Shown: in pieces, positions 23,515-32,417 of the stretch
Numbering within the stretch: position 1 is the first letter of the stretch
Layout of the letters: each line of letters starts with the position of its first letter
Assembly (NCBI GenBank): GCA_036272815.1
Contig: DATAYA010000343.1
Span: forward strand, 1 to 35,204
Source: DATAYA01 sp036272815
Lineage (GTDB): Bacteria > Pseudomonadota > Alphaproteobacteria > Acetobacterales > Acetobacteraceae
Direction of reading: 5' to 3'
DNA: 35,204 nucleotides
The notes under the pieces: model-generated
The model's database searches: none
Seen by the model: only the letters and a program-made list of their open reading frames with translations
What the model was told of the DNA's origin: nothing
Program-made: the position numbers and the translations under genes

Positions 23515-24434
23515 CAGGTCAGCTCGCGAAGGTGGAAATGGTGCCGCCCGAGCTTGCCGCCGTAATTGCCTGCGCCGATCCGCACTGCGCCGTGCTCCGG
23601 CCCGAGTGCAACCACGGCCGCGAGCCCGGCGCGCATCGCGCCCGCCACCGCATCCGGGGTCAGCCCGTCGATCACGATCTCCAGCACCGAGGCGATGTCG
23701 GGACTGAGCGCGGTGCCACCGGCACCCCGCAGCGTCGGGCAATAGGCATTGTTGGTGGAGGCCGGGAGCGCCTTGTATTTCGAGCCGATCTTCGAGCCCG
23801 AGCGCGCGATACCGCCGGGAAAGGGCATGATTGCGTCGGCAACGCCAGTCATCGCGTCGACCGCCGCCTCCGCCGCGCGCAGCGTCGCGGCCGCACTCCG
23901 CCCCATCAGCAGGAGGTTGCCGCCGCCGACCGCGCCCTTGGTGAGGCCGGTGCTGCCCTCGATGACGAACTCCCCATCCATCACCGGGATGCGCCAGAAA
24001 TGCCGGCCGCCGAACTTCTTCGAGATCTGCCAGCCGTCACCGAAATAGCGCAACCCATCGCCGAGCCTAAGCTGCTCTGCGCCGTCGAGGCCGGCGTAGC
24101 AGCCGGTTCCGGGACAGGTCAGCACGCATTGCCCGACACGATTGACAAGTTGCCTCTGCAACTCGGCCGTGGACGCAGAAAAAAGCAGCACGCGCACGCC
24201 GGGTCGCCCGTCCGGCGTTGCCTCGCCGGATAACTCCGTGTCGATCCCGGCCTCGGCGCCGCAGCCGATGATCGACGTCGCAAATCCGGTCATCGTCACC
24301 GCCGCCTCGCGCGCCCAGCGCCGCGTCGGCGCGGTGATAACGAGTGCCGTCGCACGCATGTCGAACGCCTCGGCAAAGCTGTCATCGATACGCACGCCGT
24401 TGCGTGCCAGATCCTTGCGTGTCACGCCGCGCAC
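23514..24434 (-). CDS. fhcD: Formylmethanofuran:H4MPT formyltransferase subunit
   Basis: A 306-residue Ftr-family protein. Recognisable blocks are DDSFAEAFDMRATALVITA, AVTMTGFATSIIGCGAEAGI, ETPDGRPGV-like ATPDGRPGVRVLLF, and the C-terminal KIGSKYKALPASTNNAYCP and GGKLGRHHFHLREL. It transfers formyl between H4MPT and methylofuran inside the Fhc complex. The start is a GTG at 24434 with GAGG 7 bp upstream; a second GTG at 24425 forms a GTGA with the fhcA stop and is an alternative. It overlaps fhcA by 13 bp. Confidence 0.94.
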   Translation of the reverse strand: MRGVTRKDLARNGVRIDDSFAEAFDMRATALVITAPTRRWAREAAVTMTGFATSIIGCGAEAGIDTELSGEATPDGRPGVRVLLFSASTAELQRQLVNRVGQCVLTCPGTGCYAGLDGAEQLRLGDGLRYFGDGWQISKKFGGRHFWRIPVMDGEFVIEGSTGLTKGAVGGGNLLLMGRSAAATLRAAEAAVDAMTGVADAIMPFPGGIARSGSKIGSKYKALPASTNNAYCPTLRGAGGTALSPDIASVLEIVIDGLTPDAVAGAMRAGLAAVVALGPEHGAVRIGAGNYGGKLGRHHFHLRELT

Positions 24435-26017
24435 GGCACGACCTCCGCAGGCACAATGCCCGCCGGCACGTCGAAGGCGGAGTGCGCGACGCCCCAGGCG
24501 CGATTGGCAAAGTCATCCAGCCGTCGTTCAATCGCGCGGTCGAAGCCGGGCGAGACGGCGAGCACGCGGCCCGAAGGGCGGGCGACGACAGCACCGTCGC
24601 GCACCACCAGCGCTCCGTCCTTGAACACCAGCGCCGCCTCGCGGAACATCGCCGCGAGGTCCGCCTGCGGGCGATACACCGCGACGTCGGCGCGCGCGCC
24701 GGGTGCGAGATGCCCGCGGTCGGCGAGACCGAGCAGCCGCGCCGGCGCTGCGCGCGTCATGGTCGCGATCTCGGCCCAGGAATACTCGCGCGCGATCGCA
24801 GGCAGCGTCGTCACTGCGACCGCATCCTCCGGCAGCTCGGCGATCCACTGCGCGCGCAGGTCGCGGCTCATCAGCAGGGCAAACAGCTCGGGATAGGTGG
24901 TGAAAGGCGCGCCATTCGGATGGTCGGTCGTGAAAAACAGCCGGCTCGAATCGGGCACGAGCAAAAATAGCTCAAGCCCGGCCGCCCATTGCACGGCGTT
25001 GAAGAAATTCCGCCGGCGATAGCGGTACGGCACGATGCCGACGCCGTTGCCCTCGCCCTCCCAGATCACCGACTTGCGCGGATGCGCCTGCCCGCGCGCC
25101 CCGAACTGGCGCATTACATCCGACGAGACCGTGACCGTCTGGCCGAACATCACCTGCCCGACATCTGCGGTGATCGCCGGGTTGGCGGCGATCGCCTCGG
25201 CGAGGCGGGGGGCGGCGGACGAGAAGCCACGCGCCCCCTCGGTGCCGTAGGCGTAGAATTGCAGATGTGCCAGATGCAGCCTGCGCCCCTCGGCGGCGGC
25301 GATGGTGGCGAGGGCGGTTTCCGCATTGCCCGGCAGGCCGAGATTGGAGCAGTGCAGATGCACCGGATGCGGGATGCCGAGCGCGTCTGTCGCATCCTGC
25401 ATCGCGCGGATGATCGCGCGCGACGAGACGTCCCATTCCGGCACCAGGTCGTCGAGCCCGAAACGCCGCGCGCCGAGCTTGAATGCGGCCGCCGCACCTG
25501 GATTGATGACCTTCACCCCGAGCGCCTGCGCGCCGGTGAGCATCCGCCCGGCATAGTCGGCGACCACCGCACCGCGGGCGCCGCCGCGCAGCAGGTCGAG
25601 CAGAAAATCCTCGTTGCCGAGCACGAGAAGAATGGCCTTGTCGATGATCGGGATCGCCGCCAGCTCGAGCTGTGCCTGGAGTGCCACGGACGGCGAGATC
25701 GCCGGCTCGACGACGGTGGTGAAGCCCATCTGCGCATAGAGCTGCCCGATATGCTCGGCCACGGGAGCTGCGGCAAAGTCGCCGTCGCGGCGCTGCTCCG
25801 GCAGCAGCAGGCGCGCCGTGTTGACGTTCCATCCGGCGATATGGCTGTGGATGTCGATCCCGCCTGCCATGACGATCGCACCCGCTGCGTCGTGCCGCGC
25901 ATCCGGCGCGCGACCGGGGGGCGCCACAATCCGGCCGTCCTCGATCCAGAGGTCGCCGACCGCGTCGCGCTCATGCGCCGGGTCGATCACGCGCCCGCCT
26001 GCGATCACCATCAGCAT
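24422..26017 (-). CDS. fhcA: Formyltransferase/hydrolase complex subunit A (amidohydrolase)
   Basis: A 531-residue amidohydrolase-superfamily protein, homologous to FmdA/FwdA. The metal-site start is GGIDIHSHIAGWNVNTARLLLPE, and the C-terminal metal-site region is FFTTDHPNGAPFTTYPELFALLMS. It hydrolyses formyl-methylofuran to formate in the Fhc complex. The ATG at 26017 matches the N-terminal length of Methylobacterium FhcA; an internal ATG at 26011 makes a TGATG with the fhcB stop. The order fhcB-fhcA-fhcD-fhcC with overlaps argues for a single mRNA. Confidence 0.94.
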   Translation of the reverse strand: MLMVIAGGRVIDPAHERDAVGDLWIEDGRIVAPPGRAPDARHDAAGAIVMAGGIDIHSHIAGWNVNTARLLLPEQRRDGDFAAAPVAEHIGQLYAQMGFTTVVEPAISPSVALQAQLELAAIPIIDKAILLVLGNEDFLLDLLRGGARGAVVADYAGRMLTGAQALGVKVINPGAAAAFKLGARRFGLDDLVPEWDVSSRAIIRAMQDATDALGIPHPVHLHCSNLGLPGNAETALATIAAAEGRRLHLAHLQFYAYGTEGARGFSSAAPRLAEAIAANPAITADVGQVMFGQTVTVSSDVMRQFGARGQAHPRKSVIWEGEGNGVGIVPYRYRRRNFFNAVQWAAGLELFLLVPDSSRLFFTTDHPNGAPFTTYPELFALLMSRDLRAQWIAELPEDAVAVTTLPAIAREYSWAEIATMTRAAPARLLGLADRGHLAPGARADVAVYRPQADLAAMFREAALVFKDGALVVRDGAVVARPSGRVLAVSPGFDRAIERRLDDFANRAWGVAHSAFDVPAGIVPAEVVPCAA

Positions 26018-27063
26018 GGCAGCGCCGCCAGGATGCTGCCAAGCACGGCGGCCGCGGCGGGCGCCGCGGCAGCACTCCCCGACCGTGCAACGAGCACGCC
26101 GAGCGCCCGGTCGAATATCACTGCATCGTGGTCGATCCCCGGCCGACCGACGGTTATCGCGACCGCCGGGGAGCGGGCAAAGTGCGCACCGGGTGCGACC
26201 AGTGCGATCAGCGGCAGCGTCCAGTCCGGCACCGTGCCGTCAATCGCGTCGAGCCAGAGCGCGGCGTCGGCCTCGCGGGCGGCGATCATGCGCGTCGCGT
26301 CCAGCCACCAGGTATCGTGCTCCATCTTCCCACGGCCGAAGCCGACGCGCACCGGAAACCCGGTGAGCCAGCCGAGACTCTGCGCCACCCCCGCGGCGTT
26401 GCCGGGCGGCGGCAGCGGCAGGCCGGCGAACCGGGTGTGCGCGTTCAGATCGTCGATCAGGCCGCACAGCATCTCGATCGCGAGCCCGTCGAGCGCGCCG
26501 GCGGACCACGAAATGACTCCGTAGCGGGCCGCGCGCAGGCTCTCCGCAAGCCCGGTGAGCACCCGCAGCCGCGCCGCCGGCAGACGCACCGGCCGCCCTG
26601 CGACGGTCGCCCGCAGGGCGCCCAGCAGCCCGAGCAATTCCTCGGCGCCCGCCGTGATCGTGTTCGCGCCCGGCGGCGGGGCTTCGCGTCCGGGTCCCAG
26701 CCGGATCACTCGCCGCGCCGCGCCCGCCCCCGGTGGCAGCACAGGTTCCGCCTCCACGCCGGGCCACGTCGCACCGGCTCCCACCAGCAGCGCCAGATCG
26801 GCCCGCGCCCGCGCCTGCGTCGGCGTCGTTACCATCCAACCCGCGGTACGCATGACATCGAGATCGCGCAGCAGGGCGACCGAATGGCGGTGGTCGATGA
26901 CGCCGCCGATCCGTCGCGCCAATGCAACCGCAGCCGCGGCACCGGCCGCATCCGTCGCCATGCCGCCGAGCACGGCGCAGCGGCTGGCGCCCAGGATACG
27001 GGCCGCCTCGGCCACCGCGGCCTCGAGCGGCGCCGCGCGTCCGGCGATTGCGGCGCTGTTCAC
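26011..27063 (-). CDS. fhcB: Formyltransferase/hydrolase complex subunit B
   Basis: A 350-residue relative of FmdB/FwdB. The region AARILGASRCAVLGGMATDAAG and later GFGRGKMEHDTWWLDATRMIAAREADAALWLDAI are typical of FhcB. The archaeal homologue binds molybdopterin and an iron-sulfur cluster; methylotroph FhcB lacks these and is thought to be structural, and this protein likewise shows no N-terminal Cys cluster. The likely start is a GTG at 27063, 10 bp after the dehydratase stop; no ATG is nearby and the ribosome-binding site is weak. High Ala/Gly content makes exact alignment difficult. Confidence 0.88.
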   Translation of the reverse strand: MNSAAIAGRAAPLEAAVAEAARILGASRCAVLGGMATDAAGAAAAVALARRIGGVIDHRHSVALLRDLDVMRTAGWMVTTPTQARARADLALLVGAGATWPGVEAEPVLPPGAGAARRVIRLGPGREAPPPGANTITAGAEELLGLLGALRATVAGRPVRLPAARLRVLTGLAESLRAARYGVISWSAGALDGLAIEMLCGLIDDLNAHTRFAGLPLPPPGNAAGVAQSLGWLTGFPVRVGFGRGKMEHDTWWLDATRMIAAREADAALWLDAIDGTVPDWTLPLIALVAPGAHFARSPAVAITVGRPGIDHDAVIFDRALGVLVARSGSAAAAPAAAAVLGSILAALPC

Positions 27064-27073
27064 CGCCGGCCGT

Positions 27074-27454
27074 TCACTGGTCGTATTTGATGTAGGCGAA
27101 CCGCTGGTCGCCGCGCGGCGTGCCCTCGAGCGGGCCGCCCTCGGCACCTGGCTGCCAGCCGACCACATCCTCGATTTTGCGGGCCAGCGCGAAATCCCGC
27201 TCCGTTATGCCCTTGGCGCTGTGGGTCATCAGCCGCACCTCGACCCAGGCGTAGGAGAGCGTCATGTCTGGGTGATGCCAAGCGGCCTCGGCAAGGTGGC
27301 CCACTGTGTTGGCCACCATCAGCGTCGCTTTCCAGGAATGGGTGCGGAAGGTGCGGCGGATCCAGCCGCGCTCCAGCTTCCAGTGCGGCAGCTCGGCGTG
27401 CAGCCGCGCTTCCACATCCGCCTCCGGGATGGCGTGTTCGGCCTTCTCGCCCAT
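27074..27454 (-). CDS. Pterin-4a-carbinolamine dehydratase-like protein
   Basis: A 126-residue protein with the PCD active-site motif AAWHHPDMTLSYAWVEVRLMTH and the following ITERDFALARKIED. PCD enzymes dehydrate 4a-hydroxytetrahydropterins. This form carries a C-terminal extension (GWQPGAEGGPLEGTP to KYDQ) of about 25 residues beyond the usual end. The ATG at 27454 is set by GGAGGGG 7 bp upstream, which lies inside the frame of an earlier ATG. It leads the fhc operon, so its substrate may be a methanopterin-type pterin rather than biopterin; this is inference from context. Confidence 0.85.
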   Translation of the reverse strand: MGEKAEHAIPEADVEARLHAELPHWKLERGWIRRTFRTHSWKATLMVANTVGHLAEAAWHHPDMTLSYAWVEVRLMTHSAKGITERDFALARKIEDVVGWQPGAEGGPLEGTPRGDQRFAYIKYDQ

Positions 27455-27482
27455 TGCGTCCCCTCCCATCGTGGCAGGCCCG

Positions 27483-27505
27483 CCCGGCACGGTTGCCGTG
27501 CCGGG
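27483..27505. promoter_or_regulatory. Perfect palindrome in the H4MPT divergent promoter
   Basis: CCCGGCACGG (27483-27492) and CCGTGCCGGG (27496-27505) form a perfect 10-bp inverted repeat with a 3-bp spacer. It sits near the middle of the 72-bp gap between the leftward dehydratase-fhc operon and the rightward mptG-to-fae operon. The position suits an operator controlling both. The protein that binds it is unknown; a hairpin in a leader RNA is the alternative. Confidence 0.5.
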
Positions 27506-27526
27506 ACATGGTGTGGAACATGCGGC

Positions 27527-28537
27527 ATGAACGCGGCCGAGCACAATCCGGGCGAGCGGCAGGACGCGGTGCGCGTGCGCGGCAGCGCGCGGCTTCACAT
27601 GGGATTTCTCGACCTCAATGGCGGCCTCGGACGCCGCTTTGGCAGCATCGGCATGGCACTCGACGCGCCGGCGACCGAACTCCTCATCGCCCACGCGCCA
27701 CGTGACGTGATCGACGGACCCGAAGCGGAGCGCGTCGGCCGCCATCTCGCGACCCTAACCTTGGCGCTAGGTCTACGGGGCGGCCACCGGATCACGGTCC
27801 GGCAGGCAATCCCGGCGCATTCCGGGCTCGGCTCCGGCACGCAACTGGCATTGGCGCTTGCGACAGCATTGCGGCGGCTGCATGGGTTGCCGCCCGACCG
27901 CGCGGGCGATGCGGCCCGGCTCGGTCGCGGCGCGCGGTCCGGGATCGGCGTCGCCCTGTTCGCCGCCGGCGGCTTCGTGCTCGACGGCGGCCGTGGGGCT
28001 GCCGACCGGCCGCCGCCTCTGCTCGCGCGCCTGCCCGTACCGGCGGACTGGCGCGTGCTGCTGGTACTCGACCGGGCACAGCAAGGGCTCTCGGGTGCCG
28101 GCGAAGCCGCTGCCTTCCGCGCGCTGCCGCCGATGCCCGAGGCAACCGCCGCCCGTCTCTGCCGCCTCGCACTGGTGCGGCTGCTGCCGGCGCTGGCCGA
28201 AGCCGACCTCGTCGATTTCGGCGCTGCGCTTGCGCAAATCCAGGTGATCGTCGGTGACTATTTCGCGCCCGCCCAGGGCAGCCGGTTCGCGAGCCCGCGT
28301 GTGGCGGCGGCACTGGCGGCGCTCACGGCGGCGGGCGCCCACGGCGCCGGCCAAAGTTCCTGGGGGCCGACCGGCTTCGCCTTCGCGCCCGACGAGGCGA
28401 CCGCGCGCTCATGGCGCGAAGCGGTGAGACCGCACGGCGAGGGTCTGGACATCCGCATCTGCCGCGCGCTCAATCATGGGGCCGCAGTCAGCCGGGTGGC
28501 GGCTGCATCGGTGCGTCCGCGCCGCGCGGCCGCGTAG
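27527..28537 (+). CDS. mptG: Beta-ribofuranosylaminobenzene 5'-phosphate synthase
   Basis: A 336-residue GHMP-kinase-fold protein. The glycine-rich motif AHSGLGSGTQLALALATAL and the later GARSGIGVALFAAGGFVLDGG are characteristic of beta-RFAP synthase. The enzyme joins 4-aminobenzoate-type substrates and PRPP with loss of CO2 and diphosphate, the first committed step of H4MPT synthesis. The ATG at 27527 is the only reasonable start, with a weak ribosome-binding site. It is the first gene of the rightward operon. Other H4MPT synthesis genes (for example mptA or dmrA homologues) are not in the window. Confidence 0.92.
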   Translation: MNAAEHNPGERQDAVRVRGSARLHMGFLDLNGGLGRRFGSIGMALDAPATELLIAHAPRDVIDGPEAERVGRHLATLTLALGLRGGHRITVRQAIPAHSGLGSGTQLALALATALRRLHGLPPDRAGDAARLGRGARSGIGVALFAAGGFVLDGGRGAADRPPPLLARLPVPADWRVLLVLDRAQQGLSGAGEAAAFRALPPMPEATAARLCRLALVRLLPALAEADLVDFGAALAQIQVIVGDYFAPAQGSRFASPRVAAALAALTAAGAHGAGQSSWGPTGFAFAPDEATARSWREAVRPHGEGLDIRICRALNHGAAVSRVAAASVRPRRAAA

Positions 28538-28563
28538 CGCGGCGCGACAGCCCAGGGGGCGGC

Positions 28564-29457
28564 ATGGCGGACAAACACATCCTTCACATGCTGAGCCCGC
28601 TGCCTCATGCGAGCCCGTTCGACGTCAACATGGCGCTCGATGCCGGCTTCGACGCAGTGGTGCCCTACATCTCCGTGCGTCCCGAAGATGTGACCGGCCT
28701 GGTGCAGGACGCCATGTTCTCGCGTCCCCCCAAGCTCGCGCTGCGCACCGGAGTTTTCATCGGCGGCCGGGACGCGATCGCGGCGCTCGACATGATGGCG
28801 GGGGCGCAGGCGGCGATGGTGCCGCCCTTCGTCATCTCCCTGTTCGCCGATCCCGCCGGCTCCTTCACCACCGCCGCCGCGATGGTGGCACACGTCGAGC
28901 GGCTGCTGCGGCGCGAGCGCGGCCGCGACCTACACGGGCTCTCCGTCGCCGTGTTCGGCGCCACCGGCGTGGTCGGCTTCGCTTCCGGCGTGATCGCCGC
29001 ACTGGAGGGCGCGCAGGTCACGCTGATCGGGCATGACGGCGTCGAGCGCGTCACCCGCTCCGCCGAGGAGATCAACCGCCGCTTCGGCGTCGCCGTTCAC
29101 GTCGCGGACGGCAGCACCGAGGACCGCAAGGCCGCGATCCTGGAGGCTGCCGACGTCGCGCTCTGCGCCGGCCGCGCTGGCGTGCAGATTATCGACGCGG
29201 CGCTGCTGGCGCGCGCGCGACGGCTGCTGGTCGTGGCTGACGTCAATGCCGTGCCGCCGCTCGGGGTCGCGGGGCTCGACGTCCATGCCGACGGTGCGAC
29301 CCTCGGTTCCGGCGCACTGGGCATCGGGGCGCTCGCGATCGGGCATACGAAATACCGCACCGAGTTCGACCTGTTCCGCCGCATGATCGAGGCGGAGAAG
29401 CCGGTCAGCCTCGATTTCCGGGACGCCTTCGTGCTGGCCCGCGCACTTGCTGCCTGA
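28564..29457 (+). CDS. mtdB: NAD(P)-dependent methylene-H4MPT dehydrogenase
   Basis: A 297-residue dehydrogenase. It begins MADKHILHMLSPLPHASPFDVNMALDAG, a hallmark of MtdB, and has the nucleotide-binding VAVFGATGVVGFASG, followed by LIGHDGVERV. MtdB oxidises methylene-H4MPT to methenyl-H4MPT with NAD or NADP. The related MtdA uses H4F and NADP; the operon context with mch and fae favours MtdB. A GGGGG stretch precedes the ATG at 28564. Confidence 0.93.
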   Translation: MADKHILHMLSPLPHASPFDVNMALDAGFDAVVPYISVRPEDVTGLVQDAMFSRPPKLALRTGVFIGGRDAIAALDMMAGAQAAMVPPFVISLFADPAGSFTTAAAMVAHVERLLRRERGRDLHGLSVAVFGATGVVGFASGVIAALEGAQVTLIGHDGVERVTRSAEEINRRFGVAVHVADGSTEDRKAAILEAADVALCAGRAGVQIIDAALLARARRLLVVADVNAVPPLGVAGLDVHADGATLGSGALGIGALAIGHTKYRTEFDLFRRMIEAEKPVSLDFRDAFVLARALAA

Positions 29458-30565
29458 GCGCGGTTTCGTGCTGATCGCCGCCCTCTCCGGCCGCGCGCTT
29501 GCCGCCGCCGCCCATCGCTCCGGCTTCCGCCCGCTGGTCGCTGACTTTTTCGGGGATCTCGACACCGTGGCGCTGTCGGCCGCCGTGGAGCGTGTGTCGG
29601 GCAGCCTCGCGCGCGGGCTGCGGCGGCCGGCGCTGCTTGCCACGCTGGACCGGCTGGCGGCAGGCCGGGCGCCGGTCGGCGTCGTCTGCGGCAGCGGCTT
29701 TGAGGACCGGCCAGCCCTTCTTGCAGCGATCGGGCGGCGGCATCGCCTGCTCGGCAATCGGCCGGACACGATGCAGGCCGTCAAACGGCCGGAGATGCTA
29801 GCGGCACTCTGCGCCCGCGTGGAGGTGTCGCACCCGGATATCGGCGATGGCGCGGCGCCGGGCACCGGATGGCTCGAGAAGCGCGCCGGCGGATCGGGGG
29901 GCGTGCATGTCCGACCGCTCGCCGCGGGCGATCGGCCGCGACGCGGGCGCTATGCGCAGCGCCGCGCGGCGGGCCGGGCGGTCTCCGCGCTGGTGCTGGC
30001 GGACGGCGCCGGCTGCGGACGCGTGCTGGGCTTCTCCGAGCAATGGAGCGCGCCGACCCCGGGCCGTCCGCACCGCTACGGCGGCGCGGCACGGCCGGCG
30101 GTGCTGCCGCCCGCGATCGCCCCGGCGCTGGCGGCGGCGGCGCTGCGGCTCGCGTCCGCAGCGGGACTGGTCGGCCTCAACGCGCTTGATTTCATGGTGA
30201 GGCCGGACGGGTTCGACCTGATCGAGATAAACCCGCGCCCCGGTGCGACGCTCGACGTGTTCGCCCACCCCCTGCTGTTCGCGGCCCACGTCGCCGCGTG
30301 CGACGGCACCCTGCCCGCGAAGCCGCCCGTATTCGCCGCCGCCGCGGCCGCCGCGATCGTCTATGCGCCGCACCCTCTTGCCGTGCCAGCCGGCTTCGCG
30401 TGGCCCGACTGGACCGCGGACCGCGAGGCCCCGGGCAGCCGCCTGCCCGCGCGGGCTCCGCTCTGCACCGTGTTGGCGGACGCGCCGGACACCGCGGCCG
30501 CGCGTACGCTGGTGGGTGCGCGCAGCACCGCTATCCTCGCGGCGATGGAGGCTTGCCATGGCTGA
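29447..30565 (+). CDS. ATP-grasp protein of unknown substrate
   Basis: A 372-residue protein with an ATP-grasp core: EKRAGGSGGVHVRPL as the glycine-rich loop, and LIEINPRPGATLDVF as the Mg-binding ExN motif near 260-270. ATP-grasp enzymes join a carboxylate and an amine or thiol via an acyl phosphate. In methanogens an ATP-grasp ligase (MfnD) adds glutamate to tyramine in methanofuran synthesis, so a methylofuran or H4MPT tailoring role is reasonable. The given start is a TTG at 29447 overlapping mtdB by 11 bp; a GTG at 29468 gives a form seven residues shorter. The stop overlaps mch by 8 bp. The substrate is not known. Confidence 0.82.
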   Translation: MLPERGFVLIAALSGRALAAAAHRSGFRPLVADFFGDLDTVALSAAVERVSGSLARGLRRPALLATLDRLAAGRAPVGVVCGSGFEDRPALLAAIGRRHRLLGNRPDTMQAVKRPEMLAALCARVEVSHPDIGDGAAPGTGWLEKRAGGSGGVHVRPLAAGDRPRRGRYAQRRAAGRAVSALVLADGAGCGRVLGFSEQWSAPTPGRPHRYGGAARPAVLPPAIAPALAAAALRLASAAGLVGLNALDFMVRPDGFDLIEINPRPGATLDVFAHPLLFAAHVAACDGTLPAKPPVFAAAAAAAIVYAPHPLAVPAGFAWPDWTADREAPGSRLPARAPLCTVLADAPDTAAARTLVGARSTAILAAMEACHG

Positions 30566-31529
30566 GCCGCCGCTGGTCAGCGTCAACGCGCGCGCCTGGC
30601 CTCTGCTCGAGGCGCTGTGCGCCGAAGCCGCAGCACTGCGCGTCGGTGTCGCGTCCGGACCGCACGGGGTCCGTATCGTCGATGCCGGCACGGCGCATCG
30701 CGGCAGTATCGCGGCCGGCCTCGCGATCGCACGGATCTGCCTGGGCGGCCTCGGCACGGTGCGGCTCGTCACCGATCCTGCACTCCCGCGCTGGCCGTGG
30801 ACGCTCACGGTCGCGTCCTCGCAGCCGGTGATCGCCTGCCTCGCGAGCCAGTATGCCGGCTGGAGCCTCACGCATGGCGAGAAGCCGGATGCCTTCTTCG
30901 CACTCGGCTCCGGCCCGGCGCGTGCGCTCGCCCGACGCGAGACGCTGTTTCAGGATCTCGGCTACGCCGACGCCGCCGACACCGCCGTGCTGGTGCTGGA
31001 GAGCGGCCGGGCACCCCCCGCACCACTGATCGAGCGGATCGCGGCGGATTGCAGCGTCGCCCCCGACCGGCTCGGCATCGTGTATGCGCCGACGCAGAGC
31101 CTCGCCGGCGGCGTGCAGGTGGTCGCGCGGGTGCTGGAAGTAGCGCTGCACAAGGCCCATGCGCTGCACTTCCCGCTCGACCGGGTGCTCGACGGGATGG
31201 GTGCGGCGCCGCTGCCGCCGCCACATCCGGATTTCGTGACGGCGATGGGCCGCACCAACGATGCGATCATTTTCGGCGGTCGGGTGCAGCTTTTCGTCGC
31301 CGGTCCCGCCGCGGAGGCGCGCGCGCTCGCCGAGGCGATGCCCGCCGCCGCCTCGCGCGACTACGGCCGGCCTTTCGCCGAGACTTTTCGCGCCCTCCGT
31401 GGTGACTTCTACGCGATCGACCCGATGCTGTTCAGCCCTGCGGAGGTCACCATCACCGCGGTCGAGAGCGGCGAGAGTTTTCGCGCCGGTCGTCTGGACC
31501 CGGCGCTGCTCGACGCCTCGTTCGGATAA
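30558..31529 (+). CDS. mch: Methenyl-H4MPT cyclohydrolase
   Basis: A 323-residue enzyme that opens methenyl-H4MPT to 5-formyl-H4MPT. Family features are the N-terminal SVNARAWPLLEALCAEA, VASSQPVIACLASQYAGWSL, ALGSGPARALA and APTQSLAGGVQVVARVLEVALHKAH. The ATG at 30558 overlaps the ATP-grasp gene by 8 bp. A 9-bp gap then leads to the RimK-like gene. Together with MtdB and Fhc it completes the oxidation of formaldehyde to formate. Confidence 0.94.
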   Translation: MAEPPLVSVNARAWPLLEALCAEAAALRVGVASGPHGVRIVDAGTAHRGSIAAGLAIARICLGGLGTVRLVTDPALPRWPWTLTVASSQPVIACLASQYAGWSLTHGEKPDAFFALGSGPARALARRETLFQDLGYADAADTAVLVLESGRAPPAPLIERIAADCSVAPDRLGIVYAPTQSLAGGVQVVARVLEVALHKAHALHFPLDRVLDGMGAAPLPPPHPDFVTAMGRTNDAIIFGGRVQLFVAGPAAEARALAEAMPAAASRDYGRPFAETFRALRGDFYAIDPMLFSPAEVTITAVESGESFRAGRLDPALLDASFG

Positions 31530-31538
31530 GCCTGGCGC

Positions 31539-32417
31539 GTGATCCGCGTCGCCCTGGCGATCGACGTGCCGGATTGGCATGCGCGCGCGATGCGCACCGC
31601 TTTCGCGGAAGCAGGTGCCGAGGCAGTGCCGCTCCGCCTCGCTGATTGCTGGTTCGAGACGGGGCGGGGCGGCGGAGTGGCACTCCCTGGCTTCGAGCGT
31701 GGCCTGCCGGACGCGATGTTCGTCCGCGCCATCGCCGGCGGCAGCTTCGAGGAGGTAACGCGGCGGCTGGGCGTGCTGCACGCGTTGCGCGAGCTTGGTG
31801 TGCCGGTCTGGAACGACGCGCGCGCGATCGAGCGCTGCGTCGACAAGTCGATGACCAGCTTTCTGCTTGCCGCAGCCGGCTTGCCGACGCCACCGACCTG
31901 GGTGGTCGAGGGCGAGGCGGCGGCGCGCGCGGTGGCTCTCCGAGAATTGCCGGCCGGCCCGTTGGTGGGCAAGCCGCTATTCGGCTCGCAGGGGCGCGGT
32001 CTGCGCCTGGTCGCGCGCATCGAGGACCTGCCGCCGCCCGAGGCGGTGCAGGGCGTCTATTACCTCCAACGCTTCGTGGCTCCGTCCGGGCCAGGCTATG
32101 CCGACCACCGGCTGTTGGTCGCCGGAGGCGCGGTCCTGGCGGCGATGACACGGCGGCACCGCTCCTGGATCACCAACCTGTGGCAGGGGGCGGCACCCGA
32201 GAAGCTGGTCGCTGACCCGGAGCTGGTGCGGCTGGCGCTGGCGGCATCCGAGACGGTGGGCGCCGATTATGCCGGCGTCGACCTGCTGCGCGGCGCTGAT
32301 GGCGTGGTGCAGGTGATCGAGGTGAACTCCATGCCAGGCTGGCGCGGCCTGCAGAAGGTCGCGGACGCGCCGATCGCGCGCGGCCTCGCCACGGCGCTGC
32401 TGTCGCGGCTGCGGTGA
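31539..32417 (+). CDS. RimK-like ATP-grasp ligase
   Basis: A 292-residue ATP-grasp protein of the RimK/LysX type. Motifs are DKSMTSFLLAAAGLPTPPTWVV, the phosphate-loop GPLVGKPLFGSQGRGLRLV, and VIEVNSMPGWRGLQ at the metal site. RimK homologues ligate glutamate to a carboxylate; in methanogens MptN adds glutamate to H4MPT. The gene matches by position the orf5 type of Methylobacterium (mch-orf5-orf7-fae), as I recall it. The start is a GTG at 31539; the stop overlaps the next gene in a GTGA. A role in glutamylation of H4MPT or methylofuran is inference. Confidence 0.85.
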   Translation: MIRVALAIDVPDWHARAMRTAFAEAGAEAVPLRLADCWFETGRGGGVALPGFERGLPDAMFVRAIAGGSFEEVTRRLGVLHALRELGVPVWNDARAIERCVDKSMTSFLLAAAGLPTPPTWVVEGEAAARAVALRELPAGPLVGKPLFGSQGRGLRLVARIEDLPPPEAVQGVYYLQRFVAPSGPGYADHRLLVAGGAVLAAMTRRHRSWITNLWQGAAPEKLVADPELVRLALAASETVGADYAGVDLLRGADGVVQVIEVNSMPGWRGLQKVADAPIARGLATALLSRLR

